Shown here piece after piece: positions 60,501 to 64,000 of a DNA stretch of 64,000 nt. The DNA is from Ligustrum vulgare (Eukaryota; Streptophyta; Magnoliopsida; Lamiales; Oleaceae). Within the stretch, counting starts at the first letter, position 1; each line of letters begins with the position of its first letter. The notes beneath the pieces are model-generated. The model was not told where the DNA came from and searched no databases. It saw nothing but the letters and a program-made list of their open reading frames with translations. Both the position numbers and the translations under genes were made by a program. The DNA lies in the NCBI GenBank assembly GCA_963555705.1, contig OY743180.1, positions 40,084,129-40,148,128 on the forward strand, read 5' to 3'.

Positions 60501-60566
60501 CTACGTCTTAATTTTGTGTGCGATATCGGTAAAAGACTACGGTGGTCTTCCAGAGATGTTTGAGAG
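57279..60566 (+). CDS. PIGU: PIG-U copy 2, exons 1-7 (gene continues past the window)
   Basis: PIG-U is the multi-pass ER membrane subunit of GPI transamidase (yeast Gab1), which attaches GPI anchors to proteins. Exons: 57279 (or ATG 57300)-57462; 57640-57687; 58085-58145; about 58448/58477-58601; 58717-58851; 60133-60209; 60304-60566. Key blocks: FWKWAIASIVFRLILIYFP, LAEGYWLKQLSTSPYAG, SMYHGSPLLLSVLGPLT, SGDIAALVYLWNPFTIFTCV, VPLAAFGWVIASHLSLYP, LLLGYCPDMPPRKLFLQ, YGGLPEMFER. Phases agree at every junction if exon 4 begins at 58477; 58448 would keep more of the family pattern but needs a non-GT donor for exon 3. No stop or frameshift was seen. Exons 8-13 lie beyond 64000. The 5' start has two in-frame ATGs seven codons apart; the downstream one has the more usual start MEEKTRNN. 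Confidence 0.88.
57472..57560. repeat. CT / TA / CA microsatellite
   Basis: (CT)n, then (TA)n, then (CA)n, in intron 1 of PIG-U copy 2, at the same place as the (CT)n of copy 1. Confidence 0.95.
59213..59453. repeat. About 125-bp tandem duplication in intron 5 of PIG-U copy 2
   Basis: AATCTATCCAATTG, ACACACAACCTACTT, GTGGAAATGTCTACTA and GCCTTGTCATCATAATTCAT occur in the same order from 59213 and again from 59340, with few differences. The region is missing from copy 1, where the gypsy element lies. Confidence 0.88.
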
Positions 60567-60844
60567 GTATGTTTCTATATTGTAATACCATTATTTATTT
60601 CCTTTGCCACTCCAATATCCATAGCATAATAACTGTTCAAGATTACTCTTCAGTATTTATATGCACTATTTATATGCACTCTACTGATATTTAAAATTAT
60701 AAAATTATATCAAATTGAAGTCTTGATGCTTTTCCTTGCCATCCAGTTAGCTAAAGAACTCATTTCATGTTATATTGTAATATCAAGATATGAAAATCAT
60801 TGCATATATGCTTATTTAAATTGTTAATTCTAATGTATACTTAT

Positions 60845-61340
60845 TAGTGTTCTAAAAAGCGTGAAATGTGGAGTCCAAGAGTCAAACTTTTTACGCTTAA
60901 AGCGGGAGTAGGTGTTGAAAAGCGTTTTTCATTCCTACATACTAGATTTAACTTTACACATACTTTAACTCGTTAAAAAAAAAAATGAAGCATGCTTTTT
61001 CGCACCTAGGGCTTGGGCGCGCGTTTAAATGTGATTTATTCATGCTTTATAGATTAAAAAATTCTGGACGATTTTGCCTCTGTTTGTTAAGTTTTTTTTG
61101 TTTAAAAACATGTTCTTTTATGTTTTCTAGGTAAGATATGTGGTTAAAAATTAGAGAGAAAATATGTGTGGTTAAAAAGTGGTTTGGAAAATTGTGTAAA
61201 AAAAACATGTTTAAAAACATGTTTCTCTTGGTTTGCCAAACAGATGCTTTTCACTCTTTTGGCCAAATTGATGCTTGGCAAGTGCGCATCATGCCTAGAG
61301 CGAACGTTGGCACGCATTTTTCGCGCGTTTTAAAACACTG
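60845..61340. mobile_element. hAT-like MITE in intron 7 of PIG-U copy 2
   Basis: The left end TAGTGTTCTAAAAAGCGTG and the right end, reversed, CAGTGTTTTAAAACGCGCG are a good inverted repeat. Flanks ATACTTAT and GTACTTAC match at 6 of 8 bases. The element is absent from the aligned intron of copy 1, so it inserted after the duplication or was lost there. Confidence 0.55.
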
Positions 61341-61918
61341 GTACTTACCTCCCTTAACAAGTAAAACAAACTAGGTGATTGTAATTTGTAAGTATGTATT
61401 GTTAACGTGAAAATTTCACATCAACTTTTCAAACACAATCTCAATTATCCATTCTTAGTCAAACTTACAGTTTTTGACTTTTCAAACATTTTTAAACCAC
61501 ATATCCATTAAAAAAAAAACCCACATAAACCAAAACTTTTCACGTTACCAAGCAGGCTCTTAATTTTACTTTACAGGAATAGTTAGGTGATTCTGAATGG
61601 CAATACTCAATTCATTGCTCTTGTATTTAGAGACAGAGCCTCCTTATGTATGGCTCATGGAAAAATTGGCAAAGGAAGAAATTTATGACCCATTTTCAAT
61701 CTAATTAATTTTTTACAACGTAAAAAATTGATGGCACCCTTCCATTCATTTTTGGAATTCTTGAGATGAGAAATTGCGGTTAGGTGCAAAAAAATTTAAG
61801 GAATGGAGCTGAAGAGTGATGTGAAGATGAATATGGAGTATTGAGTTGAGTATGGATTTTAGTTGTCTTGCAGCTTGGATTTGAGAAGGTTGTGTGCCAG
61901 TGTGTGGAGGCTCTATTA

Positions 61919-62100
61919 AGGATTGAAATTAACTAGAAGCTGCTTGAAGAGATTATGATCATATGTTATTGTTGATGCTTTGAAGGTTATTATTCGTTTG
62001 TACACTTATTTATTTTCGTAAAGATTAAATGAAATTTGTGTTTGAATTTTTTTATTGTTCATTTCAAGGATTGAAATTAACTAGAAGCTACTTGAAGACA
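61919..62100. repeat. 31-bp direct repeat
   Basis: GGATTGAAATTAACTAGAAG followed by CTGCTTGAAGA (61919) or CTACTTGAAGA (62069), one mismatch over 31 bases, 150 bp apart. Confidence 0.8.
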
Positions 62101-62439
62101 GGGACAAAGCTAGGATTTATTTGTTGCGACGGAAAAAAATGTGGTGAGGGGGAGGTCCTCCATTTTTTTTTTGATCCAAAAGAATTGAATTCGAGAATTT
62201 TGAGTACCAAAATAGGCAAGTTAGATTCATAGATCAAAAAGACAAAATCAATTTGTCTATACATATACATTCTGCAAATCTATGTGTCTAACGCTATATA
62301 ATTTGAAAATAAGTATGAAAAGTAGACGGACATCAAAAAGACAAGCAAACCGCCTATCTATATGACAAATGATAGAGATGTCTTTGGCATCTTAAATTGG
62401 TCCCTCCTTGTCGTTGTCTCTTCAAATTCATCAATAAGA

Positions 62440-62690
62440 TAAACTACTAGAAAAGTCTCAACAATCTCCTTTTCAATATACAAAAGCATGGTACTGGACA
62501 AAAACCATCTTCTATTTTGTTTTGCAAACTCGTCTTAATAACACATATCTGAAAATGCACGTTCCTTAATTACTGTTGAAACTGGAAGAGTTAAGACGAA
62601 TCAATCTATCAACAAGATTACAACTCACCGATTCTCTAGTCAATGCAAATAGTTGGCACACTGCATACGTCGGGAAGTATTGTCAAATTT
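62440..62690 (-). pseudogene. hAT transposase C-terminal remnant
   Basis: The minus strand reads LTLPVSTVIKERAFSDM, a stop, then FLSSTMLLYIEKEIVETF, matching the hAT dimerisation region and its extension. It is the same fragment as 25433-25660 and shares flanking bases with it, marking homologous positions in intron 7 of the two PIG-U copies. Confidence 0.65.
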
Positions 62691-62699
62691 TTAAACTTC

Positions 62700-64000
62700 C
62701 TTGGTGGTTATAGTGGTGGTTTTGGGTTTCCTAAGGAGTGTTCTCTGCCCATTTGAAAGTAGTGCTACCTATTGGGGTTTTTGGCAGATTTTTGAGCCTT
62801 CATTCTAAGCCATTCGGCTGATTATCATTGTGCATCGAAGTGAGTTGATAGTTACACTTAATGAATTCATTATAATGAATTGAAATTTGAGTCGTATAGT
62901 GTTTCTAGTTAAGCCCCAGTTTGGTACCAATTAAAAACTCCTTTTCAATATAAACGAATATAAACTTCAAGATATCAACAACAACATATGATCATAATCT
63001 CTCTACAAGCAGAGACAAAGCTAGAGGGTGATTGATTGTTTTATTAGGTTATTTGATTTACTAATAACATGAGTAGATCATAGTTGATAGCATTATTCGT
63101 AATGACAACTATTGAGGAAGCATTTGTAGCATTAGAACTTGTTAAGATGGTCATACAACAAAATAGATGAATGAACCATTATATTTAACGAGATCTTATT
63201 GAAAAATAGATTTAGACTAAGTGATCAAAAATAGTTTTTTTTTGTAAATTCTCGTCGAGACAATTTTAAAAGGTAATATTGTTGCGTATATCCTTTTGAC
63301 ACATCATCAATGTTATCTAGATTTTGGCCCACCCCAAACTTGATTCTATCCCTTCTTGTATTTATATTTCTGCCATTTAGAATGTTATGTGTTTATTTTT
63401 AGTTCAGGGGCTCATCTCTTAGGGCATGTTTTTCTTGTACACTTCTTGTCGACATTATGGAGAGAACTTTTTTTCCATTTCTTAATTGGGAAGTATATAC
63501 AAGAGATAGTGTTTGATACCCATATTTGCTTAGGAAGTAGGACATTTTCCACTTACATCTTTTTGTTGTTGTTTGATTGACAAGTTTTGCCTTGGAATTG
63601 TTTTCCTAATTTTGTTGGAAGTTGTACAATTCCTTGTTATGGCAAATGGATTCTTAGCTAATAGGTTATAATTGGTTTCCACCTTTATACGGCAAACCAT
63701 AAAAGCCTCGTTTGATCATTTTTGTTGTTATTAAGTGACTTATTTTTCTCAGAAATTAACATTATTATCAACTACAAATGTGAAAAATAAAAATAAAAAA
63801 TAAAAAAAATTGTTTAAAATAGCTAAATTTTGTTTTATTTGCAATGAAAAATAAAATAATTTCAAACAACAAAAGTTGAAAAATTCCCCAATTTTTCCAC
63901 CTAGAAAATAAAAAATTAAACCAATCATACCCATTAAATTTTCAATTCCCTGGAATTCAATTCCCTATAAATCGTTTTCTTTCCTCCCAAATTTCACTCG
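62700..64000. other. Intron 7 of PIG-U copy 2, to the window end
   Basis: No exon was found. The last 70 bases (CCCTGGAATTCAATTCCCTA and CCCAAATTTCAC) match 25735-25790 in copy 1. There, once the Copia element is removed, exon 8 lies only about 0.3 kb downstream. Confidence 0.6.
63466..63510. repeat. Copia LTR scrap
   Basis: TTTTTTTCCATTTCTTAATTGGGAAGTATATACAAGAGATA-like sequence (63468-63508) matches 29949-29990 of the 149-bp LTR at 29929-30077. Only this piece is present. Confidence 0.6.

Overview
This is nuclear DNA of a flowering plant (probably a eudicot): AT-rich, intron-containing, and filled with plant-type LTR retrotransposons (initiator-tRNA-Met primer sites), hAT-like and CACTA DNA transposons and microsatellites. 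No tRNA, rRNA or bacterial-type operon was recognised. The only conserved host gene is PIG-U, the multi-pass ER membrane subunit of the GPI transamidase, present as two copies in the same orientation.

Layout. 1-2169: non-coding, with a diverged direct repeat and one hAT-like MITE. 2170-3457: a CACTA fragment. 3458-38601: PIG-U copy 1, all 13 exons recognisable in order but broken many times (a pseudogene of about 35 kb). Its introns have collected a truncated chromovirus-type Ty3/gypsy element (5221-9505), an LTR fragment split by a complete minus-strand LTR element (12251-22010, TSD GTTTA), a probable solo LTR (22407-25144) holding a 976-bp hAT-like element (8-bp TSD), a decayed minus-strand Copia (25806-30077) holding a 1-kb TIR element, and a young Copia of 4.9 kb (32221-37135). 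38641-41345 is a solo LTR (TSD AAAAT) just downstream.

44030-53830 is a C-rich degenerate repeat tract interrupted by the most unusual object in the window: an 8.5-kb LTR element (45064-53582, TSD CACCC). Its two LTRs have the same length (2065 bp) and showed no difference wherever I compared them. It has no gag and only a C-terminal scrap of pol. Its interior carries, antisense to the LTRs, two intact reading frames: an intronless LOG/lysine-decarboxylase-like enzyme and a 181-aa protein with a basic stretch plus Cys4 finger resembling the nucleic-acid-binding proteins of plant RNA viruses of the Betaflexiviridae. Downstream of the LOG frame lie three related hairpin-forming repeats. Each LTR contains a 49-bp tandem array with 16 exact GTAAGTAT motifs (perfect U1 snRNA complement).

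54085-57278 is non-coding with a hAT-like remnant. 57279-60566 holds exons 1-7 of PIG-U copy 2, which look intact. Its intron 7 runs to the window end, and the last bases match the stretch that in copy 1 lies close upstream of exon 8, so the 3' half should begin just beyond the window. The two PIG-U copies share intronic sequence, including an old hAT fragment, so they arose by a genomic duplication; copy 2 is probably the working gene.
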